64,000 bases of DNA from Paenibacillus sp. NAIST15-1 (GCF_001894745.1 NZ_BBYF01000002.1:310001-374000), one strand, 5' to 3'; shown: positions 1 through 9,210, numbered from the stretch's first letter. The notes: generated by a model from the letters alone, not told the origin. Numbers and translations: made by a program.

Positions 1-1146
1 GAGAATGGCCCGCGCATGATTAATACGCCGTGGTTCGAGGAGCCGATTCCATTCCAGGAAGCGGCCGAAATCGGGACACGCAAAGTCATTCAAGAGCACT
101 CCACATTGGGCGTTGTTGTGACGACTGATGGTACGATTGCTGAGATTCCTCGAAGCTCGTATATCGAATCCGAGGAGCGCGTCATTCAAGAGTTAAAGGA
201 AGTTGGCAAGCCATTCGTACTGATTATTAACTCGACGAAGCCTCGCAGTGATGAGACGATTGCACTCCGCAATGAGCTGCAGATTAAATATGACATCCCA
301 GTAATGGCGCTCAGTGCAGCGACGATGGGCGAAGAAGATGTAATGGGCGTTCTTCGTGAAGTTCTGTATGAATTCCCAGTACATGAAGTCAACGTGAATC
401 TTCCGAGCTGGGTTATGGTTCTGAACGATACTCATTGGCTGCGCTCCAGCTATGAGTCGTCGGTACGGGATACAGTCAAAGATATTAGACGCCTGCGGGA
501 TGTTGATCGTGTTGTGCAGCAATTTATGGAGTACGACTTTATTGCCCGAGCTGGTTTGAGCGGCATGGACATGGGTCAAGGTGTTGCTGAGATTGATTTG
601 TACGCGCCGGACGAATTGTACGACCAAATTCTGATGGAAGTGGTCGGGGTAGAAATACGAGGCAAGGATCACTTGCTTCAGTTGATGCAGGAATTCGCAC
701 ATGCGAAGCGGGAATATGACCGATTCGCGGATGCGCTTGAAATGGTGAAGACAACTGGCTATGGCATTGCAGCGCCTACCTTGAACGAAATGGCTCTCGA
801 TGAGCCTGAGCTGATTAGACAAGGCTCACGCTTCGGGGTACGGCTCAAAGCAACTGCTCCTTCCATTCATATGATTCGTGTCGATGTTGAATCGGAATTC
901 GCTCCGATTATCGGAACGGAGAAGCAGAGCGAAGAGCTGATGCGCTACTTGATGCAGGACTTTGAAAACGATCCAACGAAGATTTGGGAATCTGATATTT
1001 TCGGCAGATCCCTGCATTCCATCGTTCGCGAAGGCATACAAGGCAAAATCGCCATGATGCCAGACAACGCTCGCTACAAGCTTCAAGAGACATTGGGTCG
1101 GATCATCAACGAAGGCTCAGGTGGATTAATCGCCATCATATTGTAA
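1..1146 (+). CDS. spoIVA: SpoIVA, spore coat morphogenetic ATPase (5' end outside window)
   Basis: This is the C-terminal 381 codons of SpoIVA, the ATPase that polymerises on the forespore surface and anchors the spore coat basement layer. Recalled B. subtilis SpoIVA (492 residues) aligns almost without gaps, from ENGPRMINTPW to the conserved end GSGGLIAIIL. About 111 N-terminal residues, including the Walker A nucleotide-binding motif, lie upstream of the window. The first ATG at 16 is internal, because the reading frame is open through base 1 and codes for family sequence there. A terminator follows directly. Presence of the gene marks an endospore former. Confidence 0.97.
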   Translation, partial: ENGPRMINTPWFEEPIPFQEAAEIGTRKVIQEHSTLGVVVTTDGTIAEIPRSSYIESEERVIQELKEVGKPFVLIINSTKPRSDETIALRNELQIKYDIPVMALSAATMGEEDVMGVLREVLYEFPVHEVNVNLPSWVMVLNDTHWLRSSYESSVRDTVKDIRRLRDVDRVVQQFMEYDFIARAGLSGMDMGQGVAEIDLYAPDELYDQILMEVVGVEIRGKDHLLQLMQEFAHAKREYDRFADALEMVKTTGYGIAAPTLNEMALDEPELIRQGSRFGVRLKATAPSIHMIRVDVESEFAPIIGTEKQSEELMRYLMQDFENDPTKIWESDIFGRSLHSIVREGIQGKIAMMPDNARYKLQETLGRIINEGSGGLIAIIL

Positions 1147-1160
1147 TCGGATTGCAAGGA

Positions 1161-1206
1161 AGCCTAAGTCGCTATTCCAGATTGGATTAGCCACTTAGGC
1201 TTTTTG
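1161..1206 (+). terminator. Intrinsic terminator of spoIVA
   Basis: AGCCTAAGT (1161-1169) pairs with ACTTAGGCT (1193-1201), with further partial pairing inside, and a short T-run follows. It lies 15 bp after the spoIVA stop. Confidence 0.85.
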
Positions 1207-1366
1207 TATGTTCCTGTAAAAATTCATCGATCTTTTATTGCTAAATCAATTTACAGACTCGAAGGAAGCGGGTATATTTAAGAATAATGCCGGTAACGGT
1301 AAAAAGTGGGATTTATTCGTCATGGAGAAATCGAATGGATCAGTAAAGTTAAGAGGCGGGATAGAG

Positions 1367-3001
1367 ATGAGCAGCGTATGGAAAACGCAAGGAGTATCAA
1401 ACTTACGTTCCGCGCATGTCTCCGATACGGAAGCGGCAGGCGATTGTCAATTTGAAGCGGATTCAAATTTGTACATGCTTGGAATTACAAAATCGTATAA
1501 CGGGCTATCTGTTCTGAAGCAAGTCAACTTTACTGCATCTAGCGGAGAAATTCACGCTCTTGTTGGCTCTAATGGAGCGGGGAAGAGTACGTTGATGAAT
1601 ATATTGTCAGGCGCATGCCGATCCGATGTCGGAGTCATCCAGTTAGGAAGCGAGCAATTATCAATTCATTCACCTGCTGATGCGAAGAAACAGGGAATTC
1701 ATTGTGTATATCAAGAGGTAGATGTGGCACTTGTTCCCAAGCTTACAGTAGCAGAGAATATTATGATGGATGACTTTAGCATGGGGAGAAGTTCTTGCTG
1801 GATTCGCCCTGCACATCTGAAGAAGAGGGCTGAGAGCATCATGGATGCTATCGGCCTGTCGATCTCGCCTTCGCTGCGTATGGAGGAGTGCACATTAGCG
1901 GAGAAGCAGATGGTGCTTATATCGCGAATATTATTGAATGAAGCTAAGATTGTCATATTTGACGAACCAACTGCATCCCTTAGCTTTGAGGAGTCAGAGC
2001 GGTTATTTACGATTATGCATACACTTCGAGATCAAGGAGTTATCGTTCTATTTATTACTCATCGCCTGGCTGAAGTGTTTCATCATTGTGATCGTATCTC
2101 TATCTTGCGTGACGGTGAATTGGTTCACAGTTCGCTAATCTCTGATATTTGCCCCAAGGAAGCAATTCAATATATGCTGGATAAAACCATAGAAGAAGAA
2201 CCCGGTGTACATTCCTCTGTTCGTGAAGAGGTTCTGCTTACTGTGAAGGGAATCTCTTGCGGACAGAAGCTTAAAAATGTAAACTTCGAATTGAGACGCG
2301 GGGAAATTCTTGTATTTGTGGGGCTGATAGGAGCAGGGAAGACGAAGCTGGCTCGGATTCTTGGAGGGGCGGAGCTGTGCGATGGTGGAGAGATAACGTT
2401 GAATGGAGAAGTGCTTCAGCCGCGTTCTATTCGTGATGCGATTCGTGCGGGCATCGTGCTTGTTCCCGAGGAGCGACGCAAATATAGCTTATTTATGGAT
2501 GAGTCGTTACAGAGCAATTTATGTATCTCTACATTGCCAAAGTACTGCACAGCGGGTTTCGTATCAACCACGCGAGAGCGGCTGTCAGCAGAGAGCGTGA
2601 TCGAGCGGCTTAATATCAAGACCGCTTCTGTGAAGCAGAAAGTGAGACATTTAAGTGGAGGCAACCAGCAGAAGGTTGCCATAGGGAAATGGCTTGGCAC
2701 TGATGCGCATGTATTTGTCTTAGATGAACCTATGAATGGGATCGATGTCGGTGCGAAAAATGAGATTTTCCGCATCATTGGACAATTGTCAGAGGAAGGA
2801 AGAGGAATCATTTACTTCACTAGCGACATGTATGAAGCGTCAATGGTTGGCGACCGCATTGTTGTTATGTATGACGGGGAAATGGTGCGGCTATTTGAGC
2901 GAGGAGAGGCTTCGGAAGAGCAGTTATTGTTCTATGCTTCAGCTGGTGGCAGGCTGCAAGATGTTGAAGATAGAGTGAAGGGAATATCAGATAAACAGTA
3001 G
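1367..3001 (+). CDS. Sugar-type ABC transporter ATP-binding protein, two fused ATPase domains (orphan)
   Basis: A 544-residue ATPase of the RbsA/MglA class, which carries two ABC domains in one chain and energises carbohydrate or nucleoside uptake. Walker A1 is GSNGAGKS (about residues 67-74) and Walker A2 is GLIGAGKT (about 319-326). Walker B motifs IVIFDEPTASL and VFVLDEPMNGI are present. Domain 2 has a good signature, LSGGNQQK, whereas domain 1 has a degenerate one, LAEKQM. I chose the ATG at 1367 because AAGAGGCGGG lies just upstream; an in-frame ATG at 1238 has no ribosome site. No permease or binding-protein gene adjoins it, so its partners must be encoded elsewhere or it has another role. 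It separates spoIVA from the HU gene. Confidence 0.85.
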   Translation: MSSVWKTQGVSNLRSAHVSDTEAAGDCQFEADSNLYMLGITKSYNGLSVLKQVNFTASSGEIHALVGSNGAGKSTLMNILSGACRSDVGVIQLGSEQLSIHSPADAKKQGIHCVYQEVDVALVPKLTVAENIMMDDFSMGRSSCWIRPAHLKKRAESIMDAIGLSISPSLRMEECTLAEKQMVLISRILLNEAKIVIFDEPTASLSFEESERLFTIMHTLRDQGVIVLFITHRLAEVFHHCDRISILRDGELVHSSLISDICPKEAIQYMLDKTIEEEPGVHSSVREEVLLTVKGISCGQKLKNVNFELRRGEILVFVGLIGAGKTKLARILGGAELCDGGEITLNGEVLQPRSIRDAIRAGIVLVPEERRKYSLFMDESLQSNLCISTLPKYCTAGFVSTTRERLSAESVIERLNIKTASVKQKVRHLSGGNQQKVAIGKWLGTDAHVFVLDEPMNGIDVGAKNEIFRIIGQLSEEGRGIIYFTSDMYEASMVGDRIVVMYDGEMVRLFERGEASEEQLLFYASAGGRLQDVEDRVKGISDKQ

Positions 3002-3205
3002 GGGAAACACATAAGCTTATCGTTGTTCTTCAGTCCCTACTTGCATTTGTAACAACGGTATATTACTATAAATTTGTTCTGTGAACCCATTTGGAAGCAG
3101 ATTGGATATCGTATTGAACTGTTTTGCTGATGATAAGGTATAAATTCTAGAGAAACAGTAAAGAAAATGGATAACGATGCATACTTGAATCAGGAGGTGA
3201 ACAGA

Positions 3206-3478
3206 ATGAATAAATCTGAATTGGTAACTGAAGTGGCTGAGGCTACGGAATTGTCGAAGAAAGATGTGACGAAAGTAGTTGATGCTGTATTCGAAGCGAT
3301 ATCGACTGCACTTCAGAACGGCGACAAAGTCCAATTGGTAGGCTTCGGTAACTTTGAAGTGCGCGAACGTTCCGCACGCAAAGGCCGTAACCCGCAAACG
3401 GGCGAGGAGATTGAAATTCCTGCAAGCAAAATCCCTGCGTTCAAACCAGGCAAAGCACTTAAAGATGGCATCAAATAA
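3206..3478 (+). CDS. hbs: HU family DNA-binding protein
   Basis: A 90-residue HU homologue, the dimeric nucleoid protein that bends and compacts DNA. The whole family pattern is visible: MNKSELV at the start, [20 protein letters not shown] (the DNA-binding arm) and a C-terminal [10 protein letters not shown]. The start at 3206 is preceded by a strong AGGAGGTG at the right distance; an in-frame ATG at 3167 would add 13 non-family residues. It lies between the spoIVA region and mtrB, as in Bacillus, where folE (mtrA) normally intervenes; folE is missing here. A strong hairpin follows the stop. Confidence 0.97.
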   Translation: MNKSELVTEVAEATELSKKDVTKVVDAVFEAISTALQNGDKVQLVGFGNFEVRERSARKGRNPQTGEEIEIPASKIPAFKPGKALKDGIK

Positions 3479-3522
3479 GTGAACTTACATACTTTTGTCT
3501 AATAGGAGAACGCAAGTGAGGT

Positions 3523-3560
3523 AGAAGCCGCGACATGAATGTCGCGGCTTCTGCTCCTTT
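3523..3560 (+). terminator. Intrinsic terminator after the HU gene
   Basis: A perfect 12-bp stem (AGAAGCCGCGAC at 3523-3534, GTCGCGGCTTCT at 3541-3552) with a six-base loop, followed by CCTTTT. It lies tail to tail between the HU gene and the small minus-strand gene and may serve both, although the T-tract is on the plus side. Confidence 0.85.
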
Positions 3561-3734
3561 TCAGAGGGGAAGTTGTGGAGTAGGATACTCTAGATTACTC
3601 TTAGCTGCTCTAGTGCTCTGTGCACTGCCGCTGTAGGCGACCAGTACAATACGCTGACCACTTACTTGACTTAATTGCTCTTCCCACTGCTGAAGCAGCT
3701 GTAGCTGGTTAGATTGTAAATGTGCTGGGTGCAT
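3561..3734 (-). CDS. Small uncharacterised protein, 57 residues
   Basis: An open frame read on the minus strand begins with ATG at 3734 behind AAAAGGAG eight bases away and ends with TGA at 3561, directly at the HU terminator. The product starts MHPAHLQSNQLQLLQQWEEQ, a leucine/glutamine-rich amphipathic helix, followed by a beta-like stretch GQRIVLVAYSG and a polar proline-containing tail. There is no signal peptide or membrane segment. I do not recognise a family. The good ribosome site, the tight fit between terminator and divergent mtrB, and ordinary codon use support a real gene; its function is unknown. Confidence 0.6.
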   Translation of the reverse strand: MHPAHLQSNQLQLLQQWEEQLSQVSGQRIVLVAYSGSAQSTRAAKSNLEYPTPQLPL

Positions 3735-3847
3735 CGCATTAGCTCCTTTTAGATGAAACGTGCTACACTAGTAGTATGCCCGAAGAATGGTGATTCACAT
3801 GGTTGACGCTGCAAGGAAGCCAATACATATGCAAGGAGGTCAAGCAG

Positions 3848-4072
3848 TTGGAAACACAAAATGACTTTATCGTAATAAAGGCCAAAGATCAGGGAGTTCA
3901 GGTGATCGGTCTGACACGCGGAACAGATACGAAGTTTCATCATACGGAGAAGCTGGACAAGAATGAAGTGCTTGTCGCCCAGTTCACGGATCATACGTCC
4001 GCAATTAAAATTCGCGGCAAAGCAGTTGTTATGACAAAACACGGTGTAATTCATACCGATACAGACGAATAG
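3848..4072 (+). CDS. mtrB: TRAP, trp RNA-binding attenuation protein
   Basis: A 74-residue TRAP subunit. In Bacillus an 11-mer ring of TRAP, loaded with tryptophan, wraps (G/U)AG repeats in the trp leader and so promotes termination. The core [14 protein letters not shown] is almost identical to the B. subtilis protein, and the RNA-contacting residues equivalent to Lys37, Lys56 and Arg58 are present as Lys36, Lys55 and Arg57. I chose the TTG at 3848, which follows AAGGAGGT and gives the family length; an in-frame ATG at 3803 would add 15 unrelated residues. Its likely target is the eleven-repeat site at 13798-13851. The usual upstream partner folE is absent. Confidence 0.95.
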   Translation: METQNDFIVIKAKDQGVQVIGLTRGTDTKFHHTEKLDKNEVLVAQFTDHTSAIKIRGKAVVMTKHGVIHTDTDE

Positions 4073-4100
4073 GAATGAAATTTTTTGTTTTCATGAGGGA

Positions 4101-4123
4101 AGCAGGCATAGCCTGCTTTTTTT
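4101..4123 (+). terminator. Intrinsic terminator of mtrB
   Basis: AGCAGGC (4101-4107), loop ATA, GCCTGCT (4111-4117), then a run of T. Confidence 0.85.
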
Positions 4124-4223
4124 CATTATAGACATGAGGTATGGACATACTCTGGAACGTCGACACTGTCTGTTATCTGGAGTGTTGACTTGATCTACAA
4201 TATGTGGAGGTGCAAGGTTCAGA

Positions 4224-4778
4224 ATGAAGAATATGCATCGCTATAGAACTCTGGTCATCGTGCTTTGCGTTACGATTATGCTTCCGCTAGGATTAGGGCT
4301 ATTGTATTCACTGGGTGAGCAGAAGCCGGACGCCAATAAAGATGTGGCTGTATTTACCCCTTCACCACGCATGGTCAAGCTCACTTCCGAGGAGATCGTG
4401 GATTATTTATCAGAGCTTCCACTTCAATTGAAGTTTAGTCGGGTTACTTGGGAGTCAGATAAACTGGTGATTGATGTAAAAGTGGCTGCAACGATTGTCC
4501 ATCCAGAAATTATTTATCATGATATCCATGAGCTTCTTCGCTTCGCCTTCATACAAACAAGCAATGTCGAACGTCTGCAGCTTCGTGTCGTTATACAGGA
4601 TGACATGGCTAAAAAGAGATATGTATTGCTTGGTATGGATGCGCAGCGTTCTCAAGTAGACGTGGAAAGTTTGAAGCTTCTCCAGAAATCGAAAGGAACA
4701 ATGCCGAAGGAGCTTGAAGAGGCATGGCGGATTATTTATACACCGCACTGGGAGCGTCAGTTTCCGGCAGTCAGATGA
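4224..4778 (+). CDS. Membrane-anchored protein of unknown function
   Basis: A 184-residue product with one N-terminal hydrophobic segment (about residues 9-29) after a short basic start, so it is either anchored with an extracytoplasmic body or exported. The body is a mixed alpha/beta domain of about 150 residues with no cysteines and no motif that I recognise. GGAGG lies 13 bases before the ATG, which is rather far, so the start may be slightly different. It sits alone between the mtrB terminator and hepS. In Bacillus no gene occupies this position, and I do not assign a function. Confidence 0.7.
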   Translation: MKNMHRYRTLVIVLCVTIMLPLGLGLLYSLGEQKPDANKDVAVFTPSPRMVKLTSEEIVDYLSELPLQLKFSRVTWESDKLVIDVKVAATIVHPEIIYHDIHELLRFAFIQTSNVERLQLRVVIQDDMAKKRYVLLGMDAQRSQVDVESLKLLQKSKGTMPKELEEAWRIIYTPHWERQFPAVR

Positions 4779-4821
4779 GAGTAAGGGTCTTGGTCATAAG
4801 AAATAGGAGAACGAAGAAATG

Positions 4822-4852
4822 TTGTCCTATCACTTTAAACATATGCTATAAT
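4822..4852 (+). promoter_or_regulatory. Candidate sigma-A promoter for the hepS operon
   Basis: A perfect -10 TATAAT lies at 4847-4852, and TTGTCC at 4822-4827 could be the -35, although the spacer is 19 bases. It is the only promoter-like site just upstream of hepS. Confidence 0.4.
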
Positions 4853-4907
4853 GATTTAGATTGCGACATCCGTAAGGATGACTAACCGGTACAGTCGGAG
4901 GCAGCAG

Positions 4908-5741
4908 ATGAATGGTTATCATATCTCGCAATTGGCTAAGCGGTATGTTGAACATGACATGATCCAGGCGCACACGGAACTGCCTGCGTTTCCTAACGCA
5001 AGAGTGGAGCTGATGTTCGCCTTTTTAAACCGCAGTAAGCCAATAGCGGAACATAGTGAATTATTTGCGCTAGTTACATCGCTCGTGCAGGTTGGATTAG
5101 ACACGCATGATACGATTGAACTGGCAGCGGTGCAGCATAACGACCGCAACTTGCGTTCAAGGCAGCTGAAGGTATTAGCTGGAGACTATTTCAGCAGTCG
5201 CTTCTATAACCTGCTTGCGCAGCAAGGTCAGATTGATACGGTAAGGGCTTTGAGCCAATCCGTATGCGATATTAATCGTCTGAAGATGACGATGGTGGAC
5301 AAGATGAAGCATTGGACAATGACCGCAGAAGAATATTTGCGGGCGAGCGTTACGCTGAAGAAGTCGTTGTTCCAGTCCTTCAACGCTCAGATGAATCAAG
5401 AAGACATCTCCACATGGGAGGAACTGCTTGATTCGTTGACAGAGCTCGAAGTACTAGAAAGAGAACAAGAGCGAGCGGATCATTTCGAACGATTCGAAGG
5501 CAGCTGGTCTTACTGGCATGTATGGCAGCAAGGCACAGATGAGGAACGAAGAAAATTGAAGCAGAAATTGGTTGACGAGATGCTCTGGAATGCGCTCATG
5601 TCCAAGTATGAGGTGAGGGAGCAGCTGGCTTATCAAGTTCGTGTATCACGGGATAAATTGCATACGCTAGCGGTGACATTGCCGCTTGATGAGAGCACCA
5701 GACAACGTCTTGACACATTTCTTGCCTTACCTCGTCTGTAA
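4908..5741 (+). CDS. hepS: Heptaprenyl diphosphate synthase component I
   Basis: The small, non-catalytic subunit of heptaprenyl diphosphate synthase, which together with HepT sets chain length for the menaquinone-7 side chain. The family block LAGDYFSSRFYNLLA and the flanking helices match B. subtilis HepS, and the position before menG and hepT is conserved. At 277 residues it is a little longer than the 251-residue Bacillus protein. The ATG at 4908 has CGGAGG at a good distance; an in-frame ATG at 4878 has worse spacing. Confidence 0.9.
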   Translation: MNGYHISQLAKRYVEHDMIQAHTELPAFPNARVELMFAFLNRSKPIAEHSELFALVTSLVQVGLDTHDTIELAAVQHNDRNLRSRQLKVLAGDYFSSRFYNLLAQQGQIDTVRALSQSVCDINRLKMTMVDKMKHWTMTAEEYLRASVTLKKSLFQSFNAQMNQEDISTWEELLDSLTELEVLEREQERADHFERFEGSWSYWHVWQQGTDEERRKLKQKLVDEMLWNALMSKYEVREQLAYQVRVSRDKLHTLAVTLPLDESTRQRLDTFLALPRL

Positions 5742-5811
5742 ATGATAGTGAGCGTTCAACCTCCAATAGATCGACGATACGTTCGGCGAAGAAAGGAATA
5801 GGTGACAGATC

Positions 5812-6549
5812 GTGGAGACACATTCGCCTAAGACTGGCAAGACCAAAGAACATTATGTTCAAGAAGTATTTCAGAGCATAGCTCCGAAGTACGATATTAT
5901 GAATGATATACTGAGCTTCAGGCGTCACAAGGCTTGGCGCAACTTCACGATGCGCAAGATGGACATGAAGCAGGGGGAGACAGCGCTTGATCTGTGCTGT
6001 GGAACTTGTGACTGGACGATTCAGTTGGCGCAAGCGAGCGGCACAGGCAAGATTACAGGGCTGGACTTCAGTTCGAATATGCTGGCGGTAGGTCAGAAGA
6101 AGGTGGATCAAACAGGCCTGCACAGCCAAATTGAGCTTGTTGAAGGAAATGCAATGGAGCTTCCATTCCCCGACAACAGCTTTGACTATGTGACGATTGG
6201 TTTCGGTTTGCGCAATGTTCCGGATTTTGAGCAAGTCATTCGTGAAATGCGCAGAGTGGTCAAGCCGGGTGGACAAGTTGTGTGTCTTGAACTGAGCAAG
6301 CCAACATGGCAGCCGTTCAAGGGCATTTATTATTTCTACTTCCGCCATGTGCTGCCATTGCTTGGCAAGCTGATTGCGAAGCGGTATGAGCAGTATAAGT
6401 GGCTTCCAGAGTCGCTTGTTACGTTCCCGGGCCGCAAGGAGCTAGAACAGATGTTTAGAGTTAATGGACTTGATCGCGTACAAGCGTATTCGTTCTTCGG
6501 TGGCATTGCCGCTCTTCACATCGGGACGAAGGGGAATGGTCATGCTTAA
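5812..6549 (+). CDS. menG: Demethylmenaquinone methyltransferase
   Basis: A 245-residue SAM-dependent methyltransferase of the UbiE/MenG family that performs the last step of menaquinone synthesis. The SAM-binding loop [11 protein letters not shown] and the later motifs [15 protein letters not shown] and GFGLRNVPD are typical. The start is a GTG at 5812 behind AGGTGA. It overlaps the next gene, a prenyltransferase, by eight bases, so the two are likely translationally coupled, and it sits between the two subunits of the side-chain synthase. Confidence 0.95.
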   Translation: METHSPKTGKTKEHYVQEVFQSIAPKYDIMNDILSFRRHKAWRNFTMRKMDMKQGETALDLCCGTCDWTIQLAQASGTGKITGLDFSSNMLAVGQKKVDQTGLHSQIELVEGNAMELPFPDNSFDYVTIGFGLRNVPDFEQVIREMRRVVKPGGQVVCLELSKPTWQPFKGIYYFYFRHVLPLLGKLIAKRYEQYKWLPESLVTFPGRKELEQMFRVNGLDRVQAYSFFGGIAALHIGTKGNGHA

Positions 6550-7411
6550 AAAAGTACGTATCTTCTTAGAAATGATTAAGTTCGAGCATACAATATTTGC
6601 TCTTCCATTTGCGTTTATGGGCGCACTGCTGGGAGGAATGGTTGTTCATCAACGCTTCCCAACGCTCCCTGAATGGGGATGGATCCTCATGGCGATGTTC
6701 GGAGCTCGAAGCGCGGCAATGGCGCTCAATCGGTTAATTGACGCTGCCATCGACGCGAAGAACCCAAGAACTGCAAATCGAGCAATACCCGCAGGATTGC
6801 TGAAGGCAGGAGAAGTACTGTTATTTACGGCCGTGTCGTTCGGTCTTTTATTTTGGGCAGCGGCAAATCTGGAGCCATTATCTGTATACTTGCTTCCGGT
6901 TGCCGTCTTTATGTTAGTATTTTATTCGTTTACCAAGCGCTTCACATGGCTATGCCACGTTGTGCTGGGACTTACGATTGCATTGGCACCGCTCGGAGGA
7001 TGGGTGGCTGTAACGAATGGAATCGATTGGGCAGCTCTCACCTTTTATTTAACCGTTGCGTTTTGGACTACCGGGTTCGATATTATTTATGCATGCCAGG
7101 ATTATGAGTTCGATAAGAAGGAAGGCTTGAAGTCGATTCCGGTACGTTTCGGAATTGCGAAGTCACTCTGGATTGCAAGAGGCTTCCATATTGCTACAGC
7201 GTTTGGATTTATACTGCTATTATTTTTAACTCAATTAAGCTGGTGGTATATCATAGGTACGGTTATTGCAAGTGCCCTGCTTATTTATGAGCATATGCTT
7301 GTGAAGCCGTACGATTTGAGCAAGCTGAATACAGCCTTCTTCACGATGAACGGTGTGCTCAGCATCGTTGTATTTTGCTTCACGCTTATTGACATGGTGG
7401 TGATGAAGTAA
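6542..7411 (+). CDS. UbiA-like polyprenyltransferase (possible MqnP)
   Basis: A 289-residue integral membrane prenyltransferase with about eight hydrophobic segments. Both Asp-rich motifs of the UbiA superfamily are present: [18 protein letters not shown] and [17 protein letters not shown], the latter typical of the 4-hydroxybenzoate-type subgroup rather than MenA. The ATG at 6542 follows AAGGGG by seven bases. It lies between menG and ubiX. In futalosine-pathway organisms a UbiA-like enzyme prenylates 1,4-dihydroxy-6-naphthoate-type intermediates and works with UbiX/UbiD-type proteins, so that role is inferred here. B. subtilis has no gene at this position. Confidence 0.85.
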   Translation: MLKKVRIFLEMIKFEHTIFALPFAFMGALLGGMVVHQRFPTLPEWGWILMAMFGARSAAMALNRLIDAAIDAKNPRTANRAIPAGLLKAGEVLLFTAVSFGLLFWAAANLEPLSVYLLPVAVFMLVFYSFTKRFTWLCHVVLGLTIALAPLGGWVAVTNGIDWAALTFYLTVAFWTTGFDIIYACQDYEFDKKEGLKSIPVRFGIAKSLWIARGFHIATAFGFILLLFLTQLSWWYIIGTVIASALLIYEHMLVKPYDLSKLNTAFFTMNGVLSIVVFCFTLIDMVVMK

Positions 7412-8055
7412 TGAGTGCTGCATCTCGCAAGCATTACGTAGTTGGTATTACAGGGGCAAGTGGTGCTATATACGGTGTCCGATTGATTCAATGTCTGTTG
7501 GAAGCCGATTATGAGGTTCATCTCATCGTATCAGATGCTGGATGGCGCGTACTAAAGGAAGAACTCGGATGGAATGTTACGAAGCGTCAGCAAGCGATTG
7601 AGCTGGCATTCGGCGATTTGGCGGATCGGGTTACGTATCATCCGAACCAGGATATTGGGGCAAGCATAGCAAGCGGTTCATTTCGGGTGCACGGCATGGT
7701 GATCATGCCGTGCTCCATGGGAACCTTATCATCGATTGCACACGGCGCTTCCGATAATTTGATGGGGCGAGCTGCTGACGTTATGATGAAGGAAGGCCGT
7801 CCGCTTCTAATCGTTCCGCGCGAGACGCCGATGCATGCGATTCATTTGGAAAATATGCTGAAGCTTGCGAAAATGGGTGTACGTATTGTGCCGGCGATGC
7901 CTGCATTTTATTATCATCCGCAGACTCTGGATGACATCATTAATTTCCTTGTCGGCAAGGTGTTGGACTGCATGGATATCGATCACCAGTTGTTTACAAG
8001 GTGGGGGAATTCGGAAGTACAGACTGCCGAAGATTCGGATCGGCCGAATGGATAA
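7411..8055 (+). CDS. ubiX: UbiX-family flavin prenyltransferase
   Basis: A 214-residue member of the UbiX/Pad1 flavoprotein family, which makes prenylated FMN, the cofactor of UbiD-type decarboxylases. The FMN-binding start VVGITGASGAIYG and the later PCSMGTLSSIAHGASDNL and LIVPRETPMH blocks are characteristic. Its ATG overlaps the stop of the preceding prenyltransferase (TAATG). A UbiD partner is not in the window. Together with the UbiA-like gene it suggests decarboxylation of a prenylated aromatic acid during quinone synthesis. Confidence 0.92.
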   Translation: MSAASRKHYVVGITGASGAIYGVRLIQCLLEADYEVHLIVSDAGWRVLKEELGWNVTKRQQAIELAFGDLADRVTYHPNQDIGASIASGSFRVHGMVIMPCSMGTLSSIAHGASDNLMGRAADVMMKEGRPLLIVPRETPMHAIHLENMLKLAKMGVRIVPAMPAFYYHPQTLDDIINFLVGKVLDCMDIDHQLFTRWGNSEVQTAEDSDRPNG

Positions 8056-8182
8056 CACAAACATGTGGCCGATCTTTTATCTTTTCGTGTCTGTATTTTT
8101 AAATTGCATTTGAGTTGGGACTTATTGATCTTGAGGTTCACTTGGAACTTGGGTCGGAAAATACAGTTGGTTAGGTGAAGGC

Positions 8183-9157
8183 ATGAAACTGTGGGACATT
8201 TATGCGACAATGAAACAAGATGTAGCGTATATTGAACGTGAATTGGAGCGGAACATCCGCTCCGATCACGAGCTCCTTACGGAAGCGTCGCTGCATCTGC
8301 TGAAGGCGGGCGGGAAGCGAATACGTCCGGTATTCGTTCTGCTTGCAGGGAAATTCGGTACATACGATATAGAACAGTTGAAGCGCGTTGCTGTTCCCCT
8401 GGAATTAATTCATATGGCCTCACTCGTGCATGATGATGTCATTGATGACGCTGAAACTCGGAGAGGGCAACTGACAGTTAAGGCCAAATGGGATAATCGC
8501 GTTGCTATGTATGCCGGCGATTATATGTATGGCCAAGCGCTGGTTGTAGCTACAGAATTGAAGCAGCCAGAGATTCATCGCATATTTTCCAAAGCAATGG
8601 TTGAAATGTGCATCGGTGAAATGGAGCAAATTCGTGACTTCTTCAATACAAAGCAGACGATCCGTCAATATATGCTTCGGATCCGTCGAAAGACAGCGTT
8701 GCTGATTGCGATTAGCTGTCAGTTGGGGGCGATTGCCGCACATGCAGAGCCGAAGATTGGTTATGCGCTGTATCGCTTTGGCTACAATGTGGGCATGGCA
8801 TTTCAAATTCGAGATGATGTGCTTGACTTAACCGGTACTGAAGAGCAAATAGGCAAGCCGCCAGGGAATGATATTCGTCAAGGGAATTTGACGCTTCCAG
8901 TAATATTTGCGCTGCAGGACACGGAGCTTCGCGAGTCTCTTCTTCGTGAAATTGAACGTATCCGTGAGCGAAATGGAGATACAGATGTATCTGCTGCGCT
9001 CGATATGATTCGCCAAAGTGATGGTATTAAGCGGGCTGAAGAGATAGCAAATCGGTATATCGAGAAGGCGCTTGCGGTATTAGAGCATCTGCCTAACATC
9101 CGTGCTCGCCGCAATCTGCGCGATATTGCTTACTTTATTGCGAATCGTAATCATTGA
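8183..9157 (+). CDS. hepT: Heptaprenyl diphosphate synthase component II
   Basis: A 324-residue trans-prenyltransferase, the catalytic subunit that condenses isopentenyl diphosphate onto farnesyl diphosphate. Both Asp-rich metal-binding motifs are visible: HDDVIDDAETRRG and IRDDVLDLTG, with GKRIRPVF near the N-terminus. The ATG follows AGGTGAAGG. A 127-bp gap separates it from ubiX in which I see no gene or clear signal. With hepS it forms the split operon seen in Bacillus. Confidence 0.95.
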   Translation: MKLWDIYATMKQDVAYIERELERNIRSDHELLTEASLHLLKAGGKRIRPVFVLLAGKFGTYDIEQLKRVAVPLELIHMASLVHDDVIDDAETRRGQLTVKAKWDNRVAMYAGDYMYGQALVVATELKQPEIHRIFSKAMVEMCIGEMEQIRDFFNTKQTIRQYMLRIRRKTALLIAISCQLGAIAAHAEPKIGYALYRFGYNVGMAFQIRDDVLDLTGTEEQIGKPPGNDIRQGNLTLPVIFALQDTELRESLLREIERIRERNGDTDVSAALDMIRQSDGIKRAEEIANRYIEKALAVLEHLPNIRARRNLRDIAYFIANRNH

Positions 9158-9201
9158 TTTGAACTATGGTGAAAAAATCGAGTGCCATTTGAAGAAAAAT
9201 C

Positions 9202-9210
9202 TGGTATAAT
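9202..9210 (+). promoter_or_regulatory. Extended -10 promoter of ndk
   Basis: TGGTATAAT at 9202-9210 is a perfect extended -10 element. No good -35 lies 16-18 bases upstream, as is common for this class. It is 42 bases from the ndk start. Confidence 0.6.

Noticed and set aside
193..822. 209-codon antisense frame within spoIVA
   Set aside because: Shadow of the conserved spoIVA frame; no ribosome site or family sequence.
5596..6348. 250-codon minus-strand frame across hepS and menG
   Set aside because: Shadow of two well-supported genes on the plus strand.
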